A program made the position numbers and the translations under genes. A stretch of 64,000 nt of DNA from Sinorhizobium sojae CCBAU 05684 (lineage in GTDB: Bacteria; Pseudomonadota; Alphaproteobacteria; Rhizobiales; Rhizobiaceae): positions 2,356,001 through 2,420,000 of the forward strand of contig NZ_CP023067.1 of assembly GCF_002288525.1 (NCBI RefSeq). Direction: 5' to 3'. The notes beneath the pieces are model-generated. The model did not search any database and was not told the origin of the DNA. It was given only the letters and a program-made list of their open reading frames with translations. Positions 25,773 through 36,036 of this stretch are shown here, piece by piece. Every line of letters begins with the position of its first letter. Position 1 is the first letter of the stretch.

Positions 25773-25961
25773 AAAATTGGCGACGTCAGACGACCCCCAG
25801 GAGCGCTTCGCCTCGGAAATTGCAGGATGCGTGGTGCGAGACGCGTGGGCTCTCAGGCTTGACGCCCATAGGCGCGCTGATAGTTTGACCAACGGGTAAA
25901 AAATTCGGCCGGCCAGCCGCCTTAGCTACCGGCACTCAAGATCCGCCGAGGAGAACAGTAC

Positions 25962-27290
25962 ATGTCGAACCGCCTGAACACCGCGCCGAACGACCTCGGC
26001 GCCTTCTGGATGCCGTTCACCGCCAACCGGCAATTCAAGAAAGAGCCGCGCCTCTTCGTCGGCGCCAAGGACATGTACTACACGACCCATGATGGGCGGA
26101 CGGTTCTGGATGGAACCGCGGGGCTCTGGTGCGTCAATGCCGGCCATTGTCGGCCGAAGATCACCGAGGCCATTCGTGAGCAGGCGGGCGAGCTCGACTA
26201 TGCGCCGGCCTTCCAGCTCGGCCACCCGAAAGCCTTCGAACTCGCCAACCGCCTCGTCGATATCGCCCCCGAGGGGCTCGACCACGTTCTCTACACCAAT
26301 TCCGGTTCGGAATCGGTCGACACCGCGCTCAAGGTGGCCCTCGCCTATCACCGCGCCAAGGGCCAGGGCTCGCGCTTCCGCCTCATCGGCCGCGAGCGCG
26401 GCTATCACGGCGTCAATTTCGGCGGCATTTCCGTCGGCGGCATCGTTGCCAACCGCAAGATGTTCGGCACGCTTTTGACCGGCGTCGACCATCTTCCGCA
26501 CACGCACCTGCCTGGCAAGAACGCCTTCACCCGCGGAGAGCCCGAACACGGCGCCGATCTCGCGAGCGAGCTGGAGCGCATCGTCACCCTGCACGACCCA
26601 TCGACGATCGCCGCCGTCATCGTCGAGCCGGTTGCCGGTTCCACCGGCGTGCTCATCCCGCCGAAGGGCTATCTTCAGAAACTGCGCGAGATCTGCACGA
26701 AACACGGCATCCTGTTGATCTTCGATGAGGTCATCACCGGCTTCGGCCGACTCGGCACGCCCTTCGCCGCACAATATTTCGACGTCAAGCCCGACATCAT
26801 CACCACCGCCAAGGGGCTCACCAACGGCGTGATCCCGATGGGCGCGGTCTTCGTCACATCCGAGATCCACGATGCCTTCATGACCGGGCCGGAGCACCTG
26901 ATCGAGTTCTTCCACGGCTATACCTATTCGGGCAACCCGATCGCTTCTGCCGCGGCGCTCGGCACGCTCGACACCTACAGGGAAGAAGGGTTGCTGACGC
27001 GCGCCGCCGAACTCGCCCCCTATTGGGAAGAGGCCCTGCATTCGCTCAAGGACTGCCCGCATGTCATTGATATCCGCAATATCGGACTGATCGGCGCGAT
27101 CGAACTCGAGCCGATCGCCGGCGAGCCGACGAAGCGCGCTTTCTCGGCCTTCCTGAAGGCCTATGAGAAAGGCCTTCTGATCCGAACGACCGGCGACATC
27201 ATCGCGCTGTCGCCACCGCTGATCATCGAAAAGCAGCAGATCGACGAATTGTTCGACAAGCTGCGCGACGTCCTGGAGAACAATATCTGA
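25962..27290 (+). CDS. Class-III omega-aminotransferase (beta-alanine:pyruvate type)
   Basis: A PLP enzyme of 442 residues moving an amino group from an omega-amino acid or amine to pyruvate or a related oxoacid. Class-III hallmarks are visible: the [13 protein letters not shown] phosphate-binding segment, [11 protein letters not shown], the [12 protein letters not shown] strand whose Asp contacts the pyridine nitrogen, and the Schiff-base lysine in TTAKGLTNG. The closest recalled family is omega-amino acid--pyruvate aminotransferase, with beta-alanine a likely substrate. GAGGAGAAC precedes the ATG. It is followed 83 bp later by adenine deaminase, with a repeat hairpin between. Confidence 0.88.
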   Translation: MSNRLNTAPNDLGAFWMPFTANRQFKKEPRLFVGAKDMYYTTHDGRTVLDGTAGLWCVNAGHCRPKITEAIREQAGELDYAPAFQLGHPKAFELANRLVDIAPEGLDHVLYTNSGSESVDTALKVALAYHRAKGQGSRFRLIGRERGYHGVNFGGISVGGIVANRKMFGTLLTGVDHLPHTHLPGKNAFTRGEPEHGADLASELERIVTLHDPSTIAAVIVEPVAGSTGVLIPPKGYLQKLREICTKHGILLIFDEVITGFGRLGTPFAAQYFDVKPDIITTAKGLTNGVIPMGAVFVTSEIHDAFMTGPEHLIEFFHGYTYSGNPIASAAALGTLDTYREEGLLTRAAELAPYWEEALHSLKDCPHVIDIRNIGLIGAIELEPIAGEPTKRAFSAFLKAYEKGLLIRTTGDIIALSPPLIIEKQQIDELFDKLRDVLENNI

Positions 27291-27303
27291 AATCCGCTCG
27301 CAA

Positions 27304-27334
27304 TCTCTGGCCCTTTCCCCGCCCGTGGGGAGAG
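27304..27334. repeat. Palindromic repeat between aminotransferase and ade
   Basis: TGGCCCTTTCCCCGCCCGTGGGGAGAGGGTT, a single-hairpin, slightly decayed copy of the dispersed CCCTCTCCCCGC element. Confidence 0.7.
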
Positions 27335-27373
27335 GGTTATTGTTATGAATTGCAACAGAAAACGGAGAAGGCC

Positions 27374-29071
27374 ATGTCCGAGACGCTGGAACGGTTGATC
27401 GATCAGGGCGTCGGCCGCAATCCGGCGGACATTGTGCTCAAGGGCGGACAGTTTTTCGACCTCGTCACCGGCGAACTGATCGCCTCGGACATCGCCCTCT
27501 CAGGCGACCGCATTGTCGGCACCTGCGGCGATTATCACGGCTTGGAGGAGATCGACATCTCCGGCCGCATCGTCGTTCCCGGCTTCATCGACACGCACCT
27601 GCACATCGAATCATCGCTCGTGACACCGCATGAATTCGACCGCTGCGTCCTGCCGCTCGGCATCACCACGTCGATCTGCGATCCGCATGAAATCGCCAAC
27701 GTGCTCGGCACCGAAGGCATCCAGTTCTTCCTGGATTCGGCGCTGGAAACCATCATGGACATCCGCGTCCAGCTTTCCTCCTGCGTGCCGGCCACCCACC
27801 TCGAAACCTCCGGCGCCGACCTGCCGGTCGAGCGGCTCCTGCCTTTCCGCCAGCATCCGAAGGTGATCGGCCTCGCGGAGTTCATGAATTTCCCCGGCGT
27901 GATCCACAAGGATCCGGTCTGCCTCGCCAAGCTCGACGCCTTCCAGGGTGGCCACATCGACGGGCATGCGCCGCTCCTCCGCGGCAATGAACTGAATGGT
28001 TACCTCGCAACCGGCATCCGCACCGATCACGAATGCACGAGCGCGGAAGAGGCGCTGGAAAAGGTTCGCAAGGGCATGCACATCCTCGTGCGCGAGGGCT
28101 CCGTCTCCAAGGACCTGCACGCCTTGATGCCGATCATCACCGAACGTCTGTCGCCCTATCTGGCGCTTTGCACGGATGATCGCAACCCGCTCGACATCGC
28201 CGAACAGGGCCATCTCGACCATATGATCCGCACGGCGATCGCCGCAGGCGTCGAACCTCTGGCCATCTATCGCGCCGCCTCGATATCGGCCGCGCGCGCC
28301 TTTGGGCTCAGGGACCGCGGCCTTGTCGCACCCGGTTGGCGCGCCGACCTCGTCGTCGTCGACAGCCTTGAGAATTGCCGTGCCGAGATCGTCTTTGCCA
28401 GTGGCCGCCGGGTCACCGAACAGCTCTTCGCGCGACGCAGACCGGTCGAGCCGGTCGGGCTCGACAGCGTCAAGGCGGGCGAGGTCAAGGCAGCCGACTT
28501 CGCGATGCCTTACATCGAAGGCGAGACCTCAGTGATCGGCGTGCTGCCCGGCAAGATCATCACCGAACACCGCCGCTACCGTCTGCCCGCCGAGGGCAAC
28601 CAAACTGGTGTCGACCTCGGCCGCGACATCATCAAGGTCGCCGTCATCGAGCGCCACGGCCTCAACGGCAATCACGCCAATGGCTTCGTCCAGGGCTTCG
28701 GACTGAAAAAAGGCGCGATCGCCTCCACCGTCGGCCATGACAGCCACAATATCTGCGTCGTCGGTGTCAATGACGAGGACATGGCGCTCGCCGCCAACCG
28801 CCTCGGCGAGATCAAAGGCGGCTTCGTCGTTGTCGAGGATGGGAAAGTCACCGGCGAGATCTCTCTCCCGGTTGCCGGCCTGATGAGTCTCGAACCCTAT
28901 GAGCGGGTGCGCGACATCCTCCATCACCTGCGCCAGGCCGCCTTCGCGCTGGGGGCGACGCTCGAAGAACCGTTCCTGCAGCTCGCTTTCCTGCCGCTTC
29001 CCGTGATCCCGCATCTGAAGATCTCCGACCGGGGGCTGGTGGACGTCGACAAGTTTGCGCTGATCGGGTGA
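27374..29071 (+). CDS. ade: Adenine deaminase
   Basis: Deaminates adenine to hypoxanthine, feeding the purine catabolic route completed further right in this window. The 565 residues show the amidohydrolase metal motif [12 protein letters not shown], the mid-sequence HIDGHAP and TDHECT metal-region segments, and the C-terminal half specific to bacterial Ade ([16 protein letters not shown]). GGAGAAGG lies before the ATG at 27374; an in-frame ATG or alternative 8 codons earlier is less suited. S. meliloti carries more than one ade copy, so this may be a paralogue. Confidence 0.93.
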   Translation: MSETLERLIDQGVGRNPADIVLKGGQFFDLVTGELIASDIALSGDRIVGTCGDYHGLEEIDISGRIVVPGFIDTHLHIESSLVTPHEFDRCVLPLGITTSICDPHEIANVLGTEGIQFFLDSALETIMDIRVQLSSCVPATHLETSGADLPVERLLPFRQHPKVIGLAEFMNFPGVIHKDPVCLAKLDAFQGGHIDGHAPLLRGNELNGYLATGIRTDHECTSAEEALEKVRKGMHILVREGSVSKDLHALMPIITERLSPYLALCTDDRNPLDIAEQGHLDHMIRTAIAAGVEPLAIYRAASISAARAFGLRDRGLVAPGWRADLVVVDSLENCRAEIVFASGRRVTEQLFARRRPVEPVGLDSVKAGEVKAADFAMPYIEGETSVIGVLPGKIITEHRRYRLPAEGNQTGVDLGRDIIKVAVIERHGLNGNHANGFVQGFGLKKGAIASTVGHDSHNICVVGVNDEDMALAANRLGEIKGGFVVVEDGKVTGEISLPVAGLMSLEPYERVRDILHHLRQAAFALGATLEEPFLQLAFLPLPVIPHLKISDRGLVDVDKFALIG

Positions 29072-29158
29072 GTTGTCCGCTGGCTCTGGCAGCATCAGCC
29101 TTGCCCCGGCCTGCTCCGGCTTTTCTCCTCGTCGCCGTCCTACAGCGCCGCGCGTCCG

Positions 29159-30805
29159 CTACCGCAAACGTCCGCAAAACGCATCGAGCCCGTCGAGCAT
29201 AATCACATTGTCCGAAATCTCGGGGGCAAAGCCCGGCATCGGCAGCGCCTCCGCGACGGTGGTGGCCGACGAGAGATGGACCTCTTGCGGTTCCGTCGTC
29301 AGGTTGAATACGAACAGCAGCCGTTCGCCGTCCTTCTCCCGCACGAAAGCCAGTACGTCCCGATTGGACGCCAGGATAGACATTTCGCCGTCGATCAGCG
29401 CCCCATGCGCACGCCGGAAGGCCAACGTTCGACGGTAGTGTTCGAGCACCGATCCGGCGACACCCTCCTGCGAATCCACCGCCAGCAGGCGCTGTTCGTC
29501 TCTTACCGGCAGCCAGGGAATGCCGGACGAAAAGCCGCCGGTTGGATGCTTCCTTTCCCAGACCATCGGCGTGCGGCACCCGTCGCGGCCTTTGAAAGCC
29601 GGCCAGAAGCGGATGCCGTAGGGATCTCGCAGTTCCTCGAGCGCCAGTTCCGCCTCCGGCAGGCCCAGTTCCTCACCCTGATAGAGGCAGATCGAGCCGC
29701 GCAGGGTTGCAAGCACTGAGATGGCGAGCCTGGCCAGTCGCTCGCGATCGGCACCCGGAAGCGCAAAACGGCTGACATGCCGCATCACGTCATGATTGGA
29801 GAGGGCCCAGCACACCCAGCCATCGGTGACCGTCGCCTGGGAACTCTCCACACAGCGGCGAATGTGGCTCGCCGTGAAAGCCGGCCCGAGGAGGTCGAAC
29901 GTGTAGCACATATTCAGCTTGTCGCTGCCGCTCGTATAGGCGGCAACCGTCTTCAATGACCGGGCGCCATCGCCCACCTCGCCCACGGTCGCACGGCCGC
30001 CATACTCGTCGAGCAGCGCCCGCAGGCGACGCAGGAAGGCGATGTTTTCCGGACGGCTCTTGTCGTAGAGATGGTTCTGCATGCCGTAGGGATTGACGTC
30101 CGGAGCATCCCTGCTCGTCGCATCGGGATCCGGCACGAGCGGCGGGTTGTCCCGCAACTGATCGTCGTGGAAGTAGTAGTTCACCGTGTCGAGCCGGAAC
30201 CCGTCGACACCGCGTTCGAGCCAGAAACGAACTGTCGAAAGCAGCGCCTCCTGTACCTCGAGATTGTGGAAATTGAGATCCGGCTGCGACGTCAGGAAAT
30301 TGTGCAGGTAATATTGCCTGCGCACACCGTCCCATTCCCAGGCCGGGCCGCCAAAGACCGAAAGCCAGTTATTCGGCGCCGCACCATCCGGCTTCGGGTC
30401 AGCCCAGACATACCAATCCGCTTTGGCATTGGTCCTGCTCGAGCGGCTTTCGACGAACCACGGATGCCGGTCCGAAGTGTGGGAGATCACCTGGTCGATG
30501 ATGACCTTCAGCCCGAGCCGATGCGCCTCCGCCAGCATTTCATCGAAGTCGTCGAGCGTGCCGAACATCGGATCGACGTCGCAATAGTCCGAGACGTCAT
30601 AGCCCATATCCGCCTGCGGCGACGTGAAAAAGGGCGAGAGCCATATTGCGTCGACGCCGAGCGAGGCGATGTGGGAAAGCCGCCGGGTAACGCCGCGCAG
30701 ATCGCCGACGCCGTCGCCGTCCGTGTCCTGAAAGGAACGCGGATAGACCTGGTAGATCACCGCGCCGCGCCACCAGTCGTCGCCCTGCCTCGCCTCGATC
30801 GCCAT
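29159..30805 (-). CDS. GH13 alpha-glucosidase
   Basis: A cytoplasmic 548-residue glycoside hydrolase of family 13, oligo-1,6-glucosidase/sucrose-hydrolase subgroup. The catalytic triad is legible: nucleophile Asp206 in DGFRLDTVN, acid/base Glu276 in TVGEVGD and transition-state Asp339 in LSNHDV. The N-terminus WWRGAVIYQVYPRSF is typical. It lacks a signal peptide, so it acts on imported sugars. The start is uncertain between 30805 and 30820 because both ATGs have plausible ribosome sites. It is divergent from the sugar-kinase gene and no sugar ABC transporter is adjacent, which differs from the aglEFGAK arrangement. Confidence 0.9.
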   Translation of the reverse strand: MAIEARQGDDWWRGAVIYQVYPRSFQDTDGDGVGDLRGVTRRLSHIASLGVDAIWLSPFFTSPQADMGYDVSDYCDVDPMFGTLDDFDEMLAEAHRLGLKVIIDQVISHTSDRHPWFVESRSSRTNAKADWYVWADPKPDGAAPNNWLSVFGGPAWEWDGVRRQYYLHNFLTSQPDLNFHNLEVQEALLSTVRFWLERGVDGFRLDTVNYYFHDDQLRDNPPLVPDPDATSRDAPDVNPYGMQNHLYDKSRPENIAFLRRLRALLDEYGGRATVGEVGDGARSLKTVAAYTSGSDKLNMCYTFDLLGPAFTASHIRRCVESSQATVTDGWVCWALSNHDVMRHVSRFALPGADRERLARLAISVLATLRGSICLYQGEELGLPEAELALEELRDPYGIRFWPAFKGRDGCRTPMVWERKHPTGGFSSGIPWLPVRDEQRLLAVDSQEGVAGSVLEHYRRTLAFRRAHGALIDGEMSILASNRDVLAFVREKDGERLLFVFNLTTEPQEVHLSSATTVAEALPMPGFAPEISDNVIMLDGLDAFCGRLR

Positions 30806-30947
30806 GCGCCTTCCTTTCATTCCGCAACTCCTTCTGAGATGTATCGCCCGGCACCGTCCGAGTAAACGGCGCTGGCAACATTCGCTTGCCCAAGCCGCAG
30901 CGCTTCGCTAACCCATTGGGCGCGAGCAACCGGCAGGGGAGGAGTTT

Positions 30948-31871
30948 ATGGCAGGCACGATGCTTTCGATCGGCGAATGCATGGTCGAACTGATGCAGGC
31001 GGAAGGCGACATGTTGCGCAAGGGTTATGCCGGCGACAGCTTCAACACCGCCTATTATGCCCGGCTCTTTGCTCCGACGGACTGGGCGGTGGACTATTTC
31101 ACCGCCGTCGGCACCGATGCGGTCTCGGACGAAATGCTCGCCTTCATGGAAAGCACCGGCATCGACACGTCGCATATCGCCCGGATCGAGAGCCGCATGC
31201 CCGGCCTCTACATGATCCACCTGAGAGAGGGCGAGCGCAGCTTCTCCTATTGGCGTTCCACCTCCGCCGCCAAGCTGCTTGCCGAGGACCCGAATAGGCT
31301 CAGGACGGCTATCGAGGCCGCGGACATTGCATTCTTCTCCGGCATCACGCTGGCGATCCTCTCGCCCGGCGCGGGCGAGACGCTGCTTTCCGAACTGCGT
31401 CGCGCGAAAGCCAGCGGCAGGCGCGTCGTCTTCGATCCGAATATCCGCCCGCGCCTATGGGACGACGCGACCCGGATGCTCACCACCCTCGAGGCCGGCG
31501 CCCGGGCGGCGACGATGGTGCTGCCGAGCTTTGACGACGAGACGATGCATTTCGGCGACGCGTCCGTTGGCGCGACGATTGACCGCTACCGCGCGCTTGG
31601 CGTCGAGGAGATAGCCGTGAAGGACGGCGGCAAAGGCGTCACGCTGCAGTTTGAAGGTGAACGCCTGCATGTGCCGGCAGTACCTGTCTCGCGGATCGTC
31701 GACACCACCAGCGCCGGCGACAGTTTCAACGGTTCGTTCCTCGCCCGCCTCGCTGCCGGTGACAGTCCCGCCGATGCCGCCGCCTTCGCCGCCCGTGTCG
31801 CCGCCGCCGTCATCGGCCATCACGGGGCGCTGGTTGCACGGCAGACGCTGGCGGCCGAGGGTATCGCTTAG
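30948..31871 (+). CDS. kdgK: PfkB-family sugar kinase, probable 2-keto-3-deoxygluconate kinase
   Basis: A 307-residue ribokinase-family protein that would phosphorylate KDG to KDPG for entry into Entner-Doudoroff metabolism. Visible elements: the N-terminal SIGECMVEL strand, the KGYAGDSFNTAYYARLF substrate region typical of KdgK, and the PfkB signature 2, DTTSAGDSFNGSFLARL, with its catalytic Asp. GGGGAGGAG precedes the ATG. It ends 32 bp from the convergent der gene. KdgK versus another PfkB kinase rests on the N-terminal pattern. Confidence 0.82.
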   Translation: MAGTMLSIGECMVELMQAEGDMLRKGYAGDSFNTAYYARLFAPTDWAVDYFTAVGTDAVSDEMLAFMESTGIDTSHIARIESRMPGLYMIHLREGERSFSYWRSTSAAKLLAEDPNRLRTAIEAADIAFFSGITLAILSPGAGETLLSELRRAKASGRRVVFDPNIRPRLWDDATRMLTTLEAGARAATMVLPSFDDETMHFGDASVGATIDRYRALGVEEIAVKDGGKGVTLQFEGERLHVPAVPVSRIVDTTSAGDSFNGSFLARLAAGDSPADAAAFAARVAAAVIGHHGALVARQTLAAEGIA

Positions 31872-31903
31872 CGCGGGGCAATCTTCCCGCTCACTCGCAA
31901 GCC

Positions 31904-33337
31904 TCACCGCCTCTTGCGCGCCTTCGACTCATAGGGATTGTCCGACGCGCGGAAATGGACGCGGATCGGCACGCCTGGCATGTCGAAATCCTTGCGCAGG
32001 CCGTTGACGAGATAGCGGACATAGGATTCCGGAACCGCCTCCGGACGGGTGCAGGAGATCATGAAGCCCGGCGGGCGGGCCTTCACCTGGGTCATGTATT
32101 TGAGCTTGAGCCGACGGCCGGAGACAGCCGGCGGCGGGTGCTGCACCTGTTGCGTTTCCAGCCAGCGGTTGAGGCGCGCCGTCGAAATACGGCGGTTCCA
32201 GACCTTGTCCGTCTCGATGATCGCCTGCATCAGCCGCTCGAGGCCGTAACCGGTATGCCCGGATATCGGCACCGCGCGGATGCCGCGAGCTTGCGGCAGC
32301 AGCCGCTCCGTCTTTTCGCGCAGGTCCGCGAGCACCGCCTGCCAGTCCTCGACCAGATCCCATTTGTTGAAGGCGAGTACCGCCGCACGTCCCTCGCGCA
32401 GCACCAGGTCGACGATCTGCAGGTCCTGCTTCTCGAAGGGAATGGTCGCATCGAAGACGATGACGACCGTTTCGGCAAAGCGGATCGCGCGTAGCGCATC
32501 GGCTACGGAGAGCTTTTCGAGTTTCTCCTGAACCTTCGCCTTGCGGCGCATGCCTGCCGTGTCGAACATCTTGATCGTGCGGCCCCGCCATTGCCACTCG
32601 ACCGAAATCGAATCTCGGGTAATCCCCGCCTCCGGGCCGGTCAGGAGCCGGTCTTCGCCGAGAAAGCGGTTGATCAGCGTCGACTTGCCCGCATTCGGGC
32701 GGCCGACGATCGCGACGCGCAGGGGCTTGGTTTCGTCATAGGCGGACTCGGCCTCTTCGCCCTCCGCCCCCTCGCCCACCTCGGCCGGCCGGACATCGAC
32801 ATCGGTCACGGCGACGTCTTCGGCCGGTGGAAAGGCTCTCTCCTCGCCGAGCGCTGCGACAATCGCGTCGCGCAGGTCCAGCATGCCCTGGCCGTGCTCT
32901 GCCGAGATCGGACAAGGTTCGCCAAGGCCGAGCGTGAAGGCATCGTAGAAGCCGCCCTCGGATCCGCGGGCCTCGGCCTTGTTGGCCACGACGATGACCG
33001 GTTTGCCGCGCCGGCGCAGCATTTCGGCAAGCGTCTCGTCGGCCGGCGTCAGGCCGGCTTTGGCGTCGATGATGAAGAGCGACAGGTCGGCCTCGTCGAT
33101 CGCTGCCTCGGTCTGCGCCCACATGCGCCCCTGCAGGCTATCGGGGTCGGATTGCTCGAGGCCGGCCGTATCGATGATGCGGAACCTCAGGTCGACGAGC
33201 TTGGCGTCGCCCGGACGGCGGTCGCGCGTGACCCCCGGCGTGTCGTCGACAAGCGCCAGCTTCTTGCCAACCAGCCGGTTGAATAGGGTGGACTTGCCGA
33301 CATTGGGGCGCCCGACGATGGCGACGGTGAAACTCAT
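31904..33337 (-). CDS. der: Ribosome-assembly GTPase Der (EngA)
   Basis: Essential GTPase with two tandem G domains and a C-terminal KH-like domain, acting in 50S ribosomal subunit maturation. In the 477 residues both P-loops are seen (GRPNVGKS at 9-16 and GRPNAGKS near 212), both DT(A/P)G switch motifs (DTAG) and the NKAE/NKWD specificity motifs. The acidic linker [15 protein letters not shown] separates the G domains. It follows the YfgM-like gene by 10 nt, mirroring the yfgM-bamB-der order of gammaproteobacteria. In S. meliloti this essential gene (engA) is, from memory, on pSymB. Confidence 0.97.
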   Translation of the reverse strand: MSFTVAIVGRPNVGKSTLFNRLVGKKLALVDDTPGVTRDRRPGDAKLVDLRFRIIDTAGLEQSDPDSLQGRMWAQTEAAIDEADLSLFIIDAKAGLTPADETLAEMLRRRGKPVIVVANKAEARGSEGGFYDAFTLGLGEPCPISAEHGQGMLDLRDAIVAALGEERAFPPAEDVAVTDVDVRPAEVGEGAEGEEAESAYDETKPLRVAIVGRPNAGKSTLINRFLGEDRLLTGPEAGITRDSISVEWQWRGRTIKMFDTAGMRRKAKVQEKLEKLSVADALRAIRFAETVVIVFDATIPFEKQDLQIVDLVLREGRAAVLAFNKWDLVEDWQAVLADLREKTERLLPQARGIRAVPISGHTGYGLERLMQAIIETDKVWNRRISTARLNRWLETQQVQHPPPAVSGRRLKLKYMTQVKARPPGFMISCTRPEAVPESYVRYLVNGLRKDFDMPGVPIRVHFRASDNPYESKARKRR

Positions 33338-33347
33338 TCTGAATGCC

Positions 33348-34016
33348 TCAAGCCTTGCCGCTGGCCCCGATCACGTCGAGCAGCATCTGCGCCCGGTTCG
33401 CGACGCCGCGCGGGCTCTCCGTATCCTCGGCGATCTGCTGGAACCAGCTCTTCGCCTTGGCGTAGTCGCCCGCCTTGTAAGCGGCAAGTCCGAGCGCCTC
33501 GCGCGCGGAATGGCGCATGGCGTTCTGCGGCACCGCCAGTTGTTCGACCTCGGCCGAGACCTGTTCATAGGTTCCCGCGTCGATCAGCAGATAGGCCGCG
33601 CGCAGCCGCGCTGCATCGCGCAGCGCCGCCGGAATCCGGCTGTCCTTGCCGATTTCGGTAAACGCGGCGATCGCCGCGTCGGTTTCCCCCTTCTCGGCCT
33701 CAAGCGTCGCCGCGCGCAGACGGGCAAGCACCGGATACGAGCCATAGCCTTCCTGCTCAAGCCTCGTCAGCGCGGCCAGCGCTTCATCGGACTTGTTTTC
33801 CTTGGCAAGGTCGAGGGCGACCAGGAAGGCGTCGCCGGATTCCGACGAAGAGCTATCCTGCCAATAGTCGTAGCCGACCTTGCCGATGGTGCCGAGGATG
33901 ATCAAGGCGGCGACCGCGATGATGATCCCTCCGAACCGCGTCCAGATCGCCTTCATCTGGTCCGAACGGAGTTCTTCATTGACCTCGCGGATAAAGCTGT
34001 CGTCTTGGTTCGCCAT
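33348..34016 (-). CDS. YfgM-like TPR membrane protein
   Basis: A 222-residue protein with a cytoplasmic acidic N-terminus, one membrane helix ([24 protein letters not shown], about 29-52) and a periplasmic helical-repeat domain of TPR_21/YfgM type. In E. coli YfgM is an ancillary subunit of the SecYEG translocon that works with PpiD. The start at 34016 (MANQDDSF) gives the expected topology; the frame continues upstream only into a repeat element. It is cotranscribed with der (10-nt gap). Confidence 0.82.
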   Translation of the reverse strand: MANQDDSFIREVNEELRSDQMKAIWTRFGGIIIAVAALIILGTIGKVGYDYWQDSSSSESGDAFLVALDLAKENKSDEALAALTRLEQEGYGSYPVLARLRAATLEAEKGETDAAIAAFTEIGKDSRIPAALRDAARLRAAYLLIDAGTYEQVSAEVEQLAVPQNAMRHSAREALGLAAYKAGDYAKAKSWFQQIAEDTESPRGVANRAQMLLDVIGASGKA

Positions 34017-34049
34017 GTCCTGTTCCGGCTGCCCGGCCTTCACTCTATC

Positions 34050-34149
34050 GCATCGGCCCGAAAATCTGACCCGATTTTCGGAAAGTACGATGCGCAGTTT
34101 CAAAGAGTTACAGCGACCTTTGTGCGTCCGAGGGCGCACGACGCCGTAA
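34050..34149. repeat. Mosaic repeat element
   Basis: Three modules in order: GCATCGGCCCGAAAATC...GATTTTCGGAAAG..CGATGC (hairpin), TTCAAAGAGTTACAGC, and GTGCGTCCGAGGGCGCACGACGCCGTAA (hairpin). The same order occurs at 62946-63037. It lies directly upstream of the YfgM-like gene. Confidence 0.75.
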
Positions 34150-34253
34150 GATTGGGTCTGGAGCGGGAACGCCGCGCATCTTTCTCGGTGCTGCCCCAGG
34201 AATTCTGCGCCTTCTACCCGATTTTGCGCCGCTTGTAAGGGGGAGAACGTGAT

Positions 34254-34841
34254 TTACGCGACGACGAGCGGGGCGACGCCGATCACCAACTCGTGCAGCT
34301 TCCAGACGATGACGCCAAAAAGCGCCGCCCCGATCACCGCCGCCGCAAGATCGTAGCTGTAGGAGACGAAGCGGGGATAGGCGATCTCGCCTGCCCGCCA
34401 CCGTCTCTTCATCGAGACGCGCATGATAACGCCCCAGGCGAGAAAGGAGCCGAAAAGCAGGACGGACGCCGTTTCGCCATTGGCAAGCAAGTGCGCGAGC
34501 GCCCAGATCTTGACTGCCAGGATAGCCGGGTGCCTGGTCGCCACGCGGATCTTGCCGGGCGGCAGGAAGGCGGCCACCAGACAGATGCAGGCGACCAGCA
34601 TCAGTGTCAGTGCGGCATGCGCCATGAAGACGGGCGGCGTGTAGAGCATACCGGTGGTCGTGCGCGCCTGAGCGAAGCCGATCGTGATCAGCGCCAGGCC
34701 GACAAGCGCGAGGATCGCGTGGATCGCGTGCCAGGTTCCGATCCCGCGCTGCTTGATCACCGCAATGCGGATCGCAGGCGCGACGCTGCGCACCAGATGG
34801 ATGCCGAGAAAAATCACAATGCCCAGGACCAGAAGTGCCAT
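34254..34841 (-). CDS. NnrU family membrane protein
   Basis: A 195-residue polytopic membrane protein with about five to six helices, matching NnrU (N-terminal LVLGIVIFLGIHLVRS, central FMAHAALTLMLVACICLVAAF, and HPAILAVKIWALAHLLANGETASVLLFGSFLAWG). NnrU is linked to nitrite and nitric oxide reduction in denitrifiers and is distantly like isoprenylcysteine methyltransferase-fold proteins. No nir/nor genes are near, so its role here is open. GGGGGAGAC precedes the ATG. Confidence 0.85.
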   Translation of the reverse strand: MALLVLGIVIFLGIHLVRSVAPAIRIAVIKQRGIGTWHAIHAILALVGLALITIGFAQARTTTGMLYTPPVFMAHAALTLMLVACICLVAAFLPPGKIRVATRHPAILAVKIWALAHLLANGETASVLLFGSFLAWGVIMRVSMKRRWRAGEIAYPRFVSYSYDLAAAVIGAALFGVIVWKLHELVIGVAPLVVA

Positions 34842-35025
34842 GTCTCCCCCGTTTTGCTTTGAACTCGGGCGACAGACCGCCCTTCGCCCCGTTTACCGTA
34901 CGTTTACCATCGCATAGCGGGACCGCCTGCGAAATTCCAGCCGGATCAAAGGATTGCCGCATTGTTGCACAAGGAGGCAGCGAACAAATCGTCGCAGCCA
35001 CTGATTCTCCCAAGAAGCCTTCCAG

Positions 35026-36024
35026 ATGATCCGCAAGCTCCTCACGCTCCCCGTCTGCCTTTTTCCCGCCCTTGCCGTCGCGGCGCCGCCGGCCGCACCG
35101 GCAAAGGACAAGCAACTGGTGATCGTCTCCTTCGACGGCGCCCATGACAACGTGCTTTGGGAGAAGAGCCTCGCGCTTGCGAAACGGCGCGGCGCGCAAT
35201 TCACCTATTTCCTCTCCTGCACCTTTCTGATGACGAAGGCAGACGGAAAGGAGAGCTACAAGGCGCCGGGCCAGAGACGGGGCCGCTCGAATGTCGGTTA
35301 TGCCCAGGATAGAGACGAGATCGCCGTTCGCGCCGGCCATATCTGGCGGGCGCATCTCGAAGGACACGACATCGGCAGCCATGCCTGCGGTCACTTCGAC
35401 GGCAAGGGTTGGAGCGAGGCCGACTGGAAGCAGGAATTCTCCTCCTTCCGCACGGCGCTCGTCGACGCCTGGAAGAGGGCCGGCAAGCCGGAGGCCGAGC
35501 CGGAAGGATGGGCGGACTTCGCCCGGACCGGAATTACCGGCTTTCGCGCGCCTTACCTATCCTTGAGCGACGGCCTGATGCCGGCGATAAAGGCCTTCGG
35601 CTTCACCTACGATGCCAGCCTCGTCACCAAAGGCCCCGCTTGGCCCCAGGCCACGGACGGGCTACCCCGCTTCGGCCTGCCGCTCATCCCCGAAGGGCCT
35701 TCCCGCCGGCCGGTAATCGGCATGGACTACAATCTCTTCGTCCGCCATTCCATGGGGATCGAAAACAAGAAGGACAGCGCCCGTTTCGAAGAACGCACGC
35801 TGGAAGCCTATCGCAACGCCTTCGCCAAGGAATATGACGGCGAGCGCATCCCGCTGCAGCTCGGGTTCCATTTCGTCGAGATGAACGGTGGCGCCTATTG
35901 GCGCGCCCTCGACCGTTTCCTGGCCGAAGTCTGCGGCAAGCCGGATGTCGCCTGCGTCAGCTACACGCAGGCTCTGCCCATGATCGAGAGCGCCGGGAAG
36001 AAGGCGGACGGCTCCGCCTTCTGA
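35026..36024 (+). CDS. Secreted polysaccharide deacetylase family protein
   Basis: A 332-residue protein with a signal peptide (about 1-20, LLTLPVCLFPALAVAA) and a carbohydrate esterase-4-like (NodB-fold) domain. The catalytic-base Asp appears in VIVSFDGAHDN, the metal-site His pair in GHDIGSHACGHFDG, and the TGFRAPYLSLSD motif corresponds to the NodB R-x-P-Y/F motif. An envelope polysaccharide or peptidoglycan substrate is likely. It ends 12 bp from the convergent bacA stop. Confidence 0.82.
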   Translation: MIRKLLTLPVCLFPALAVAAPPAAPAKDKQLVIVSFDGAHDNVLWEKSLALAKRRGAQFTYFLSCTFLMTKADGKESYKAPGQRRGRSNVGYAQDRDEIAVRAGHIWRAHLEGHDIGSHACGHFDGKGWSEADWKQEFSSFRTALVDAWKRAGKPEAEPEGWADFARTGITGFRAPYLSLSDGLMPAIKAFGFTYDASLVTKGPAWPQATDGLPRFGLPLIPEGPSRRPVIGMDYNLFVRHSMGIENKKDSARFEERTLEAYRNAFAKEYDGERIPLQLGFHFVEMNGGAYWRALDRFLAEVCGKPDVACVSYTQALPMIESAGKKADGSAF

Positions 36025-36036
36025 CGGATGGCGCGA

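Noticed and set aside
25773..25961. Search for the tRNA-Arg gene that accompanies engA in Sinorhizobium
   Set aside because: Checked this gap and the other gaps around der for cloverleaf and GTTCGA-type T-arm sequence; none found, so the tRNA lies outside the window or I missed it.
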